DNA of 5,503 nt, from NCBI GenBank assembly GCA_017383945.1, contig JAFNUQ010000065.1:1-5503 (forward strand). The letters are read 5' to 3'. This document shows positions 1-5,503 of this stretch, piece after piece. Position 1 is the stretch's first letter, and each line of letters opens with the position of its first letter. Both the position numbers and the translations under genes were made by a program. The stretch is from Bacteroidales bacterium (GTDB lineage: Bacteria; Bacteroidota; Bacteroidia; Bacteroidales; UBA932). Under the pieces are notes generated by a model, which saw nothing but the letters and a program-made list of their open reading frames with translations, was not told where the DNA came from and did no database searches.

Positions 1-3000
1 ACACGCGACTGTCTGGGCAACGTCTCCTCTTTCAAGGAAAAGGGCAAGCCGGAGACGGTGGTCATCTGGAGCTATGGCGGCACTGAGCCTGTGGCCATCA
101 TAGAAAACGCCACCTATGCTCAAGTCAGCAGCGCTCTCGGAGGACAGTACGCACTCGATGCGATAACTCGTGCTCAGGCTCCGAGTGCCTCTCAGCTGAG
201 CGCCCTCAATGGTCTGCGCAGCACCCTGACCGGCGCTCATGTCCACACCTACACACATCACCTCGGCATTGGCCCGGCATCTGTCATCTCCCCTGCGGGA
301 CTGACCACTGGATATGAATATGACTCGGGGGCAAGGCTGGCTGTGGTCAGAGATCACGACGGCAAGAAGACGGAAGAGCACATCTACAGCCTTCTGAGCA
401 ACGGTTCCGGCAGACGCAGCATCAGACACAGAAGCTATCGCAATGACACGGCTACCCAATATACTGAAGATGTGGAGTGGTGGTCATTGCTCGGCCTGAA
501 GACAGAAGACATAGCCATAGATGCGGCCGGGGACGGAAGGGATCTTGTCACCGCCTATGGGTCTGACTTCCTGCTTCACGACGACGAGAAGGTATGGGTA
601 CCATATCCTGTGGAGACAGGAGGCGGAGCGGCAAGACCTTTGCCGGCAACGGAAGCTGCCAACTATCACGGTAGTGATCTTGCATACTACTACAAGCAAT
701 ATGAGATATCGTCTCGCGACAGGATCATCGCATCGGCTCAGCCGGGCTTTGCCGGAACGCACGGCGAGACCTACTCTCAGGACGTGGCAGGGGCATTCCC
801 TATACTCCTGTGGAAGAACGGTGCTATCAGCAACGAGGGAGACTATTCATCCGGCGAAGTCCGGAAAGAGACCGTCACAGATGCAGACGGCAAGATTTCT
901 TCCGTGTACTCTGACTGGAGTGGACGCGTGCTTGGCACTTCGCTTGGCAGCGATACTCCTACCTACTATATCTATGACGGCTATGACCAGTTGCGTGCGG
1001 TGGTCGGGAGCGGTATTGCTCTGACGGACACCCTGAGCATGTGGCGCTACGGTTACGACACCCTCGGCAGACTCAACTCCAAGGGCATCCCGGGAAGCAT
1101 TCGCGAGCACTACATCTACGACTCCGAGGACCGCATCATCTCCGTGACCAAGGGCAGTCGGGTGGAAGAGCTGGAATATGATGCATTTGGACGAATCCTC
1201 AGGAGGTACCGCACCGTCAGTGGCGGAGCAAGGACTCTGGTCGAGGAGTACAGCTATGACTTCTATCCGAGCGGTGTGAGTGGAGGCCCTGCCAAGGGGC
1301 TGGAGACACAGAGGCGTCTGGCGGAGATAGCTCCGGGCGGAGGCGTCTCGGGATACACTCAGACAAGGACCATCTACGACGCCAAGCAGAGACCGTCTCA
1401 GGTGCAGACGCAGTATGCAGACGGAGGTTCACTTGTCGAGAGCTACAGCTATAACTTCGCTGACGAAATCATCGCTTCTACACTCAGCAGCACTCAGGCC
1501 GGGGTTACCTCTGTGCTCAGCAGCACATACGCCTATGACATCCGAGGAAGGATGACAGCCGGCACCGAGACCCTAACCGTCGGAGGGGTGTCTAAGGGCA
1601 GCATCTCCACTCAGTATGGCTACGATGCCCTCGGCAGGCCACAGAGCAAGGCGGCCACAGCCGGTGGCGGCACAGCGCTCGCTTCCTCTTCGGCTTATAC
1701 CCTGCAGGGATGGATAAACAGTCACAGTGTGACTAAGGGCGGAGCGGCACTCTTCTCGCAGACACTCCACTACGACAACAATCCTTCGCTCTCGGGAGTC
1801 AGTCCTCTGTATTCCGGACTGATAAGCGGCAGGACTGAGTCCTGGTCCTTTGGAGCGAGTGTGACAGAGGGCTTTGCCTATGACTATGCAGCAAGACTCT
1901 CCAAAGAGATAAAGGGTGGAGTCACATCCAACTATGCCTACGATGCCAGGGGCAACCTCAACTCGGAATCGGGTGCAGAGGGATCGAGGACCTACAGCTA
2001 TGTCGGCGACAGACTCGCTTCGCTCATCCGCAGCGCAGGAGGCACCAGCACCTTCTCACACGATGAGCACGGACGGATGACCTACGACGGTCTGACGGGG
2101 CTCAATATCAGTTACAACCACGAGGACCTGCCGGCAAGCATCAGCGATGCCTCAGGGGTGAAGGTTAGCTACAGCTACCTCTCCGACGGCACGAAGCTCA
2201 GCGCGCTGAAGCCAAATGGCGAAGGGCTTGTCTATCGGGGACCATTTGTCTACAGGAGAAGCAGTGGTGGCGGCCTGAGCTTTGAGAGCGTCAGCGCAGA
2301 GGAAGGTAGGCTGAGCTCTGCCGGAGAGTTGCTTTATGTCGAGGACTACCTCGGCAGCGTGAGAGCTGTCGTCAGCGGCTCGGGTGGCACGCTTCTCGAA
2401 GCCTCAAACTACAGCGCCTTTGGTGCAAGAGCCCAGGCGCCATCGGCACCGCTCGGCACAACGCCTGCAGGCATCACCCTACGAGACCACTACACCGCCC
2501 AGGAAGACCAGGCTCCGGACTTCGCTGTGCCTTATACCGACTTCGGAGCAAGGCAATATAATGTAGGACTCCGCCGCTGGATGAGCCCGGACCCTCTCTC
2601 AGAGAAATACTATGGTATCTCGCCGTATGCTTTCTGTAACAATAGTCCGATGGTATTTGTGGATAGGGATGGTAGGGTCATCGACACAGCAATTGATGTT
2701 GTAAGCATAACTCTTGGAGTTAAGAGCCTCGTCAGCAATATCAAAACGGGTAATGTCTGGGCTGCTGTTGGTGACGGAGCAGGTATTGCAATCGATGCGA
2801 TAGCAGCAGCAATACCTTTTGTTCCAGGAGGTGTTGGTGCTATCAGAGCCGGAGCAAAAGCGTTCAATATATTGGACAATGCGGCAGATGGAGCGAAATT
2901 GCTTAAGGTAACAGATGGCGCCGCAGATATTTCAAAAATTCAAGCTGAGCTTGGTGTTTTTCAGAAGGCAGCAGAGTTCGGTGTCGATTCATATAAGAAT

Positions 3001-3300
3001 CTACGCAAGAAAGTAATTGCAAGATATGGAAAAGGTTCAGGACTTGAGGTCCACCATTTGATAGAGCAAAGATTTGCAAAACAAATGGGTATGAAAGCTA
3101 ATGATATGCCATCAATCGTGCTCACACATGATGAACATATGATGTTTACATCTGCGTGGAGAGATGCAATAGGATACAACAAAACATTAGATAAAATCAC
3201 AACAAATGATGCCATGCGGGAAGATATTATTAAAGCGGCAGAAAAAATCTATAATGATTATCCAGAAATATTAATAAAAATTAAGGAGTTCTTCAAATGA
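1..3300 (+). CDS. RHS/YD-repeat polymorphic toxin with HNH-like nuclease tip (5' end outside window)
   Basis: The frame is open from base 1, and the residues before the first possible start (GTG at 58) already read as RHS core (TRDCLGNVSSF...), so the true start lies upstream and 1099 residues are visible. YD-type repeats are scattered over residues 100-740 (YGYDTLGR, LEYDAFGR, YAYDIRGR, YGYDALGR, YAYDARGN). The conserved end of the core follows: DYLGSVRAVV (about 782-791), DFGARQY (847-853), RWMSPDPLS (859-867) and VDRDG (887-891). In known RHS proteins this core forms a shell that encloses the variable C-terminal tip, and the DPDG-like motif marks the join. The tip (892-1099) differs sharply in base composition from the core and is described separately. 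Such proteins are exported for contact-dependent killing, often by type VI secretion; no secretion gene is visible here. The stop codon overlaps the next start (ATGA). The RHS assignment is firm; the export route is unknown. Confidence 0.93.
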   Translation, partial: TRDCLGNVSSFKEKGKPETVVIWSYGGTEPVAIIENATYAQVSSALGGQYALDAITRAQAPSASQLSALNGLRSTLTGAHVHTYTHHLGIGPASVISPAGLTTGYEYDSGARLAVVRDHDGKKTEEHIYSLLSNGSGRRSIRHRSYRNDTATQYTEDVEWWSLLGLKTEDIAIDAAGDGRDLVTAYGSDFLLHDDEKVWVPYPVETGGGAARPLPATEAANYHGSDLAYYYKQYEISSRDRIIASAQPGFAGTHGETYSQDVAGAFPILLWKNGAISNEGDYSSGEVRKETVTDADGKISSVYSDWSGRVLGTSLGSDTPTYYIYDGYDQLRAVVGSGIALTDTLSMWRYGYDTLGRLNSKGIPGSIREHYIYDSEDRIISVTKGSRVEELEYDAFGRILRRYRTVSGGARTLVEEYSYDFYPSGVSGGPAKGLETQRRLAEIAPGGGVSGYTQTRTIYDAKQRPSQVQTQYADGGSLVESYSYNFADEIIASTLSSTQAGVTSVLSSTYAYDIRGRMTAGTETLTVGGVSKGSISTQYGYDALGRPQSKAATAGGGTALASSSAYTLQGWINSHSVTKGGAALFSQTLHYDNNPSLSGVSPLYSGLISGRTESWSFGASVTEGFAYDYAARLSKEIKGGVTSNYAYDARGNLNSESGAEGSRTYSYVGDRLASLIRSAGGTSTFSHDEHGRMTYDGLTGLNISYNHEDLPASISDASGVKVSYSYLSDGTKLSALKPNGEGLVYRGPFVYRRSSGGGLSFESVSAEEGRLSSAGELLYVEDYLGSVRAVVSGSGGTLLEASNYSAFGARAQAPSAPLGTTPAGITLRDHYTAQEDQAPDFAVPYTDFGARQYNVGLRRWMSPDPLSEKYYGISPYAFCNNSPMVFVDRDGRVIDTAIDVVSITLGVKSLVSNIKTGNVWAAVGDGAGIAIDAIAAAIPFVPGGVGAIRAGAKAFNILDNAADGAKLLKVTDGAADISKIQAELGVFQKAAEFGVDSYKNLRKKVIARYGKGSGLEVHHLIEQRFAKQMGMKANDMPSIVLTHDEHMMFTSAWRDAIGYNKTLDKITTNDAMREDIIKAAEKIYNDYPEILIKIKEFFK
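2578..2658 (+). repeat. Direct repeat, left copy: conserved end of RHS core
   Basis: These 27 codons (W-M-S-P-D-P-L-S ... S-P-M-V-F) inside the RHS gene match 4205-4285 at 71 of 81 bases in the same orientation. The match ends at the codon after Phe, just before the DRDG junction where the A+T-rich tip begins. Confidence 0.93.
2674..3297 (+). other. Variable C-terminal toxin tip: hydrophobic pre-toxin plus HNH/Endo VII-like nuclease domain
   Basis: This is the part of the RHS protein after the DRDG junction (residues 892-1099 of the visible protein). The first 70 or so residues are rich in Ala, Gly, Val and Ile (TAIDVVSITLGVKSL, GDGAGIAIDAIAAAIPFVPGG), a layout common before nuclease tips in polymorphic toxins and possibly a membrane or translocation segment. 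The last 90 residues carry G-L-E-V-H-H (His1018, His1019), then an N-D-x-P-S-I-V-L strand (Asn1034 to Leu1041) and T-H-D-E-H (His1043, His1046) leading into a helix. This His-His ... Asn ... His order fits the HNH/Endonuclease VII (treble-clef) superfamily, so DNA or RNA cleavage in a rival cell is the likely role. I cannot choose the exact Pfam family; EHHH-, HHH- and AHH-type toxins are candidates. The domain is uninterrupted and the probable catalytic residues are present. Confidence 0.72.
3283..3288 (+). promoter_or_regulatory. Shine-Dalgarno site (AAGGAG) of the immunity gene
   Basis: AAGGAG lies 8 bases before the ATG at 3297, inside the last codons of the RHS toxin. With the ATGA overlap it fixes the start of the downstream gene and implies translational coupling between toxin and immunity. 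A canonical site is notable because the rpsT gene in this window has only an A-rich leader. Confidence 0.7.
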
Positions 3301-3518
3301 AAAAGATGAGACGTATTCGTGATAAATGGACAAGTGATGATGTTGTCTTCTTATCACAATTAGGAATTAAAGCAAAAGAGGGACGTATGCATTTCTATAT
3401 TGAAGAAGAGGATGATAGATATAAAAAGATTCTAAATCATTTTGAAGATAGATTGAATGCTGGCTTCTACTTATCGCATGATGTATTTTTTTATGAATAT
3501 TCAAAAGAAGAGTATTAA
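3297..3518 (+). CDS. N-terminal part of presumptive immunity protein, ended by premature TAA
   Basis: This is a 73-residue reading frame that starts at an ATG overlapping the RHS stop (ATGA), with AAGGAG 8 bases upstream. The product is charged and soluble, with no signal peptide or membrane segment (MKKMRRIRDKWTSDD..., then IEEEDDRYKKILNHFEDRLN). The position directly behind an RHS nuclease tip, tight coupling and matching A+T-rich composition are the marks of a cognate immunity gene. The frame stops at TAA 3516-3518, but the same frame continues without a further stop to 4115, so this is most likely the first quarter of a longer protein of 272 residues. I do not recognise a named family from this fragment. 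It may be translated as a short stable peptide, or it may be a broken gene piece. Confidence 0.7.
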   Translation: MKKMRRIRDKWTSDDVVFLSQLGIKAKEGRMHFYIEEEDDRYKKILNHFEDRLNAGFYLSHDVFFYEYSKEEY

Positions 3519-3533
3519 ACTTCCGATTATTTT

Positions 3534-4115
3534 GTGATTGACGGATGGAATAATTGTGGTTATCCTCAACCAGAAGCCGGTTTCAAATACGAGTCTATTT
3601 CTTTTGATGCAGAAAAGATTTGTCCTGAATGTAATTGTGGGCGTGTGCAAACAAATAATTTAAGGGTAAATAAGCTTTCAAAACACGGCTTTTGGACTTT
3701 TTTCTCTTGGCTCATTGACGAATTCTTTGTAAGTGAAAGGATTTATAATGAGGTGTTTTCACCTCACGGTATTGAAAAGCGAAACGTTATAAAAGGAGGT
3801 AAGATAGTAGAAGGTGTTTACCAACTCATAATACCAACAATTGATGAATCTATTGACCTCTCAGATAGAGAGCACGAAATATGCCCTATCTGTGGTGTAC
3901 ATAAATATTCAATGAGACATATGCAATATCCTTTCTTTCCGCTTCATAAACATCCATTACCTGGCATTTATAAGACAAAAGAATACTTTGGTTCTGGGGG
4001 ACAGGCGCAACATTCAATAATAATATCAAAAAATGTCGCTGATAAGTTGATAGAATCCAAAGATCTAAAAAGAGAGTGGCTTATCCCTTGCCGTCGGGCG
4101 GATAACAATCAATAA
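3534..4115 (+). CDS. C-terminal part of presumptive immunity protein, double-cysteine-pair (zinc-ribbon-like)
   Basis: This continues the reading frame of the preceding fragment. The first codon after the TAA is 3519, and the only plausible restart nearby is GTG 3534, with no Shine-Dalgarno site. The residues straddling the stop, SKEEY then TSDYFVIDGWNNCGYPQPE, read as one protein segment. Two cysteine clusters are present: C-P-E-C-N-C-G (Cys109, 112 and 114 of the joined frame) and C-P-I-C-G (Cys196 and 199), suggesting one bound metal ion, probably zinc. Between them is an aromatic stretch, FWTFFSWLIDEFFVSERIY. Near the end is KTKEYFGSGG. The pattern recalls double-CXXCG immunity proteins such as the SitI6 group of Myxococcus, but I infer only resemblance in the Cys pairs, not membership. 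The expected role is binding and neutralising the HNH-like tip. The gene ends with tandem stops (TAA TAG) and its low G+C matches the toxin tip. Confidence 0.72.
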   Translation: MIDGWNNCGYPQPEAGFKYESISFDAEKICPECNCGRVQTNNLRVNKLSKHGFWTFFSWLIDEFFVSERIYNEVFSPHGIEKRNVIKGGKIVEGVYQLIIPTIDESIDLSDREHEICPICGVHKYSMRHMQYPFFPLHKHPLPGIYKTKEYFGSGGQAQHSIIISKNVADKLIESKDLKREWLIPCRRADNNQ

Positions 4116-4124
4116 TAGAAGTGA

Positions 4125-4171
4125 CCCGGCCGCAAGGCTGGGGAGGATAGACACGAAGTGTCGTACCCTCC
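4125..4171 (+). other. G+C-rich tandem hairpins after the immunity gene, including a GNRA-capped stem
   Basis: The first hairpin is CCCGGCC-GCAA-GGCTGGG (4125-4142), seven base pairs with one G-U, closed by a GCAA tetraloop of the GNRA class. Directly behind it, GGAGG (4142-4146) can pair with CCTCC (4167-4171), enclosing GACAC-GAA-GTGTC (4150-4162). CCTCCGGAGG (4167-4176) is also a perfect palindrome, and GGCCG (4175-4179) could compete for CGGCC (4127-4131). There is no T-run, so it is not a standard intrinsic terminator. It may be a processed or stable 3' RNA end of the toxin/immunity transcript, a remnant of a mobile or recombination element, or leftover sequence from an older RHS tip. 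The base pairing is seen directly; the function is unknown. Confidence 0.5.
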
Positions 4172-4186
4172 GGAGGCCGACCACCA

Positions 4187-4318
4187 CAAAGCCAGCTCCT
4201 CAGATGGATGACCCCGGACCCTCTCTCGCAGAAGTACTATGGCATCTCGCCGTATGCCTTCTGCAATAACAGTCCGATGGTCTTTATAGGAGGTAATATC
4301 AAAAAAGAGCGACCTTGA
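4187..4318 (+). pseudogene. Orphan RHS core-tip remnant
   Basis: The frame reads QSQLLRWMTPDPLSQK, then YYGISPYAFCNNSPMVF, then IGGNIKKERP and TGA at 4316-4318. Homology to the RHS core is clear from Arg-Trp (4202) and perhaps from Ser-Gln-Leu-Leu (4190), where other RHS proteins read S-P-x-L-R-R-W. No start codon, YD-repeat core or toxin is attached. The end of homology falls just before the usual DPDG junction, so the frame runs straight into the terminator hairpin. I interpret it as the stump of an older RHS gene 3' end left when the present tip and immunity cassette were exchanged into the locus. Confidence 0.82.
4205..4285 (+). repeat. Direct repeat, right copy: displaced RHS core end
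   Basis: This copy of 2578-2658 has 10 differences and no gaps. Eight are synonymous third-base changes, and two alter residues (Ser to Thr, Glu to Gln). It begins 1627 bases after the left copy, so the pair brackets the toxin tip and immunity gene. Confidence 0.93.
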
Positions 4319-4333
4319 TGGCCGCTCTTTTTT
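4301..4333. terminator. Bidirectional intrinsic terminator between RHS locus and rpsT
   Basis: AAAAAAGAGCG (4301-4311) and CGCTCTTTTTT (4323-4333) are perfect reverse complements, with a CC/GG pair extending into the loop. Read on the plus strand it is a stem ending in a T-run for the RHS/immunity transcript. Read on the minus strand it gives the same form 16 bases after the rpsT stop. Its left arm overlaps the final codons of the RHS remnant frame. Confidence 0.9.
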
Positions 4334-4349
4334 GTATTTAAACTTTAAC

Positions 4350-4604
4350 TTATGAAAGCTTGTTGATGTAAACTGCGATACCGCTCTTGAGGTTTGAAGC
4401 CTTGTTCTTGTGGATAAGACCAATCTTTGCAAGCTTATCAATCATCGCATAAACCTTAGGTGCATTCTTCTCTGCAGTTGCCTTATCTGTGGTCTTGCGG
4501 ATGTCGCGGATCGCGTTTCTTGTTGTCTTTGCATAATATCTATTATGCAATCTACGCCTTTCGTTCTGACGATCGGCCTTCTTTGCTGAAGCTGTATTTG
4601 CCAT
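4350..4604 (-). CDS. rpsT: 30S ribosomal protein S20
   Basis: The complete protein of 84 residues is the usual size for bacterial S20 (about 85-90). It opens with [21 protein letters not shown], matching the S20 start (A-N-x-x-S-A-x-K-x-x-R-Q ... R-x-x-x-N), and is strongly basic and helical throughout, as expected for a primary 16S rRNA-binding protein of the small subunit body. The start ATG at 4602-4604 has an A-rich leader (AAAAAGAAATAATA) without a Shine-Dalgarno site, normal for Bacteroidota. It lies 22 bases downstream of tRNA-Glu on the same strand and is probably on the same transcript, ending at the shared terminator. Nothing is broken or unusual. Confidence 0.97.
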   Translation of the reverse strand: MANTASAKKADRQNERRRLHNRYYAKTTRNAIRDIRKTTDKATAEKNAPKVYAMIDKLAKIGLIHKNKASNLKSGIAVYINKLS

Positions 4605-4626
4605 TATTATTTCTTTTTAATATTTG

Positions 4627-4698
4627 TAGTGGGTAGGAGAATCGAACTCCTATTGCAAGAATGAAAATCTTGAGTACTAGCCGTTATACGAACCCACC
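4627..4698 (-). tRNA. tRNA-Glu (anticodon TTC)
   Basis: Read on the minus strand it folds into a full cloverleaf of 72 bases. The acceptor stem is GGTGGGT/ACCCACT with a G-U at 1-72. The D arm is GTAT/GTAC. The anticodon stem is CAAGA/TCTTG, with loop TTTTCAT giving anticodon TTC. The variable loop has four bases (CAAT). The T arm is AGGAG-TTCGATT-CTCCT, and the discriminator is A. The 3' CCA is not encoded (the sequence continues CAAA), so it must be added by nucleotidyltransferase. It decodes GAA and GAG. Confidence 0.96.
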
Positions 4699-4706
4699 AA
4701 CTCGAT

Positions 4707-4732
4707 CCCAAATGCTAATGCACTAAATTGGG
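4707..4732 (-). repeat. Short imperfect inverted repeat in the tRNA leader
   Basis: CCCAA (4707-4711) pairs with TTGGG (4728-4732), with an inner TGC/GCA pairing and unequal internal loops. It sits between the predicted start site and the tRNA. It could fold in the leader before tRNA 5' processing. There is no T-run, so a terminator for the upstream gene is unlikely. Confidence 0.3.
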
Positions 4733-4736
4733 AGTG

Positions 4737-4767
4737 CAAATATAGTAATTAATTTGCATTTGACAAA
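4737..4767 (-). promoter_or_regulatory. Bacteroidota-type promoter for tRNA-Glu and rpsT
   Basis: On the minus strand TTTG (4767-4764) is followed after 19 bases by TATATTTG (4744-4737), an exact match to the Bacteroidota primary-sigma -7 element TAnnTTTG at normal spacing from its -33 TTTG. Transcription would begin near 4730, about 30 bases before the tRNA. The -33 element lies within the last codons of the upstream DUF4837 gene. Confidence 0.75.
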
Positions 4768-5503
4768 TTATTTTCAGCATTTTCTTCTTTGTTTGGCCAT
4801 TCCCATGAATATAGCAGAGCCTCTACCTGACGAAGGTGCTGACGCTTGTCAAGGCTTGGAGCATATACAAAAGCTTCAAGCACAATGATTTCTTTGCCGT
4901 CCTGACTATAAAAAGAGTGTGAGACAAATGGACCGCCCATATAATCGTTTTCTACGTCCCACATACCTCTGGTCTGAACGATATTTCTTCCGCGATATCT
5001 GAGGTATTCTACCATAGGAGTGAAGTGCGGACTGGTGATCATATATGAGTTCTCACGCATTCCTGGCACATTTGCCTTCATAATCGCATTTCTGTTCTTG
5101 ATGATGTTGCTAGAGGTAAAAGGATGGTCTTCCTCTGCCGGGTATTTGTAGATGAGCACGTCCTGATATACGTACTGCTTGTCATTGGCGATCCAAACAA
5201 AATCATCGGTTGCTTTTCTGAGCTTATATCCCATTGGGAAATGCATCATTCCGCCAAATCTCTCTGGTAGAATCTCAGCAAGAGGTTTTTCCTCATACTT
5301 CATCGTGTTCTTGATGACTCTGTCACGCTCTGCCTGCTCGATATATCTCTCAATATGAGTTCCGTTGGTTTTTAAAAGTTCAACGGCGGCTTCGCTGTTT
5401 TGTGCATTAATCTGCACTACGCACTGCGGAGTGGACCATATGTCGTTTCTGAAAAGGACAGCTGCGCTATCTATTTGTGGGTCAATGTTGTAGAGTACTA
5501 TAT
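4749..5503 (-). CDS. DUF4837 family protein, probable lipoprotein (5' end outside window)
   Basis: 250 residues are visible and the frame stays open to the window edge; GTG at 5415-5417 is an internal valine, not the start. The upstream residues (IVLYNIDPQIDSAA, then FRNDIWSTPQCVVQI) are conserved parts of the family. Further hallmarks are FPMGYKL (about 87-93), VQTRGMW (175-181), YMGGPFVS (187-194), EAFVYAP (209-215) and KRQHLRQVEALLYSWEW near the end. DUF4837 proteins are Bacteroidota-specific, usually around 330-350 residues, and commonly carry an N-terminal lipoprotein signal; that region is missing here. Their biochemical role is not established as far as I know. The gene ends with TAA at 4749-4751, about 50 bases before tRNA-Glu on the same strand. 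No terminator separates them, so some read-through into tRNA-Glu and rpsT is possible. Confidence 0.85.
   Translation of the reverse strand, partial: IVLYNIDPQIDSAAVLFRNDIWSTPQCVVQINAQNSEAAVELLKTNGTHIERYIEQAERDRVIKNTMKYEEKPLAEILPERFGGMMHFPMGYKLRKATDDFVWIANDKQYVYQDVLIYKYPAEEDHPFTSSNIIKNRNAIMKANVPGMRENSYMITSPHFTPMVEYLRYRGRNIVQTRGMWDVENDYMGGPFVSHSFYSQDGKEIIVLEAFVYAPSLDKRQHLRQVEALLYSWEWPNKEENAENNLSNAN

Larger units (their letters stand above)
3297..4115 (+). pseudogene. Whole immunity gene, split by one in-frame TAA at 3516-3518
   Basis: Both fragments lie in the same frame with no gap or overlap, giving 272 sense codons once the single TAA (codon 74) is ignored. A frameshift is not needed to join them. 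One substitution from AAA, CAA, GAA, TTA, TCA or a Tyr codon would create this stop. No other damage is visible: the ATG, Shine-Dalgarno site, cysteine pairs and C-terminus are all intact. The lesion is therefore recent, tolerated through restart or readthrough, or a sequence error. I list the span as a probable pseudogene because the fragments are unlikely to have evolved as separate genes. Confidence 0.62.

Noticed and set aside
58..60. GTG as the start of the RHS gene
   Set aside because: The frame is open to base 1 and the residues before this codon are conserved RHS core, so the gene is cut by the window edge.
521..1024. Plus-strand frame of 167 codons inside the RHS core, and similar antisense frames at 484-762, 847-1110 and 2610-2879
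   Set aside because: These are shadow frames in G+C-rich repeat coding sequence, with Arg/Ser/His-rich products and no initiation signals.
3516..3518. TAA as a recoded sense codon or alternative genetic code
   Set aside because: TAA is used as a normal stop elsewhere here (4113-4115, 4749-4751), and no known insertion signal for TAA is apparent, so a nonsense mutation or sequence error is simpler.
4125..4171. Intrinsic terminator, hammerhead ribozyme or integron attC site
   Set aside because: There is no T-run, no CTGATGA/GAAA core, and no GTTRRRY/RYYYAAC ends.
4109..4441. Minus-strand open frame of 110 codons across the spacer, RHS stump and rpsT 3' end
   Set aside because: It overlaps rpsT, crosses the terminator and reads antisense to the stump; the product resembles no protein I know.
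4627..4698. tRNA-Glu 3' end as an attachment site for an integrated element
   Set aside because: I see no second copy of the tRNA 3' sequence in the window, and rpsT lies between it and the RHS locus.
1..5503. CRISPR array or transposase
   Set aside because: No regularly spaced short repeats and no DDE, HUH or recombinase-like protein in any frame.

Overview
The window looks like a Bacteroidota (probably Bacteroidales) chromosome segment. The evidence is a DUF4837-type protein, a family I know only from that phylum; a TTTG-N19-TATATTTG promoter of the Bacteroidota kind; A/T-rich leaders without Shine-Dalgarno sites on the housekeeping genes; and an RHS/YD-repeat protein of the gut-Bacteroidales type. 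I cannot name the genus.

Layout. (1) 1-3300, plus strand: the 3' part of a large RHS gene, already open at base 1. G+C-rich YD-repeat core runs to about 2673. An A+T-rich C-terminal tip of about 208 residues follows, with a hydrophobic pre-toxin segment and an HNH-like (E-V-H-H ... H-x-x-H) nuclease signature. (2) 3297-4115, plus strand: an A+T-rich presumptive immunity gene overlapping the toxin stop by ATGA. It is one continuous reading frame interrupted by a single in-frame TAA at 3516-3518, which splits it into 73 codons and about 193-199 codons. (3) 4116-4318: a G+C-rich stretch with strong hairpins, then a short pseudogene copy of the conserved end of the RHS core, 88% identical over 81 bp to 2578-2658. 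(4) 4301-4333: a terminator able to work in both directions, separating the RHS locus from housekeeping genes. (5) Minus strand: rpsT (ribosomal protein S20), tRNA-Glu(TTC), a promoter for that pair, and the 3' part of a DUF4837 lipoprotein-family gene running off the right edge.

Reading of the locus: an A+T-rich toxin/immunity cassette sits between two copies of the end of the RHS core. This is the expected outcome of tip exchange by recombination at the conserved core. The two most notable points are that the toxin tip looks intact while its immunity gene carries a nonsense codon, and that recombination between the flanking repeats would remove the whole cassette and leave an in-frame toxin-less RHS protein. 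The RHS and immunity genes are probably co-transcribed and translationally coupled; rpsT and tRNA-Glu form an unrelated core unit on the other strand.
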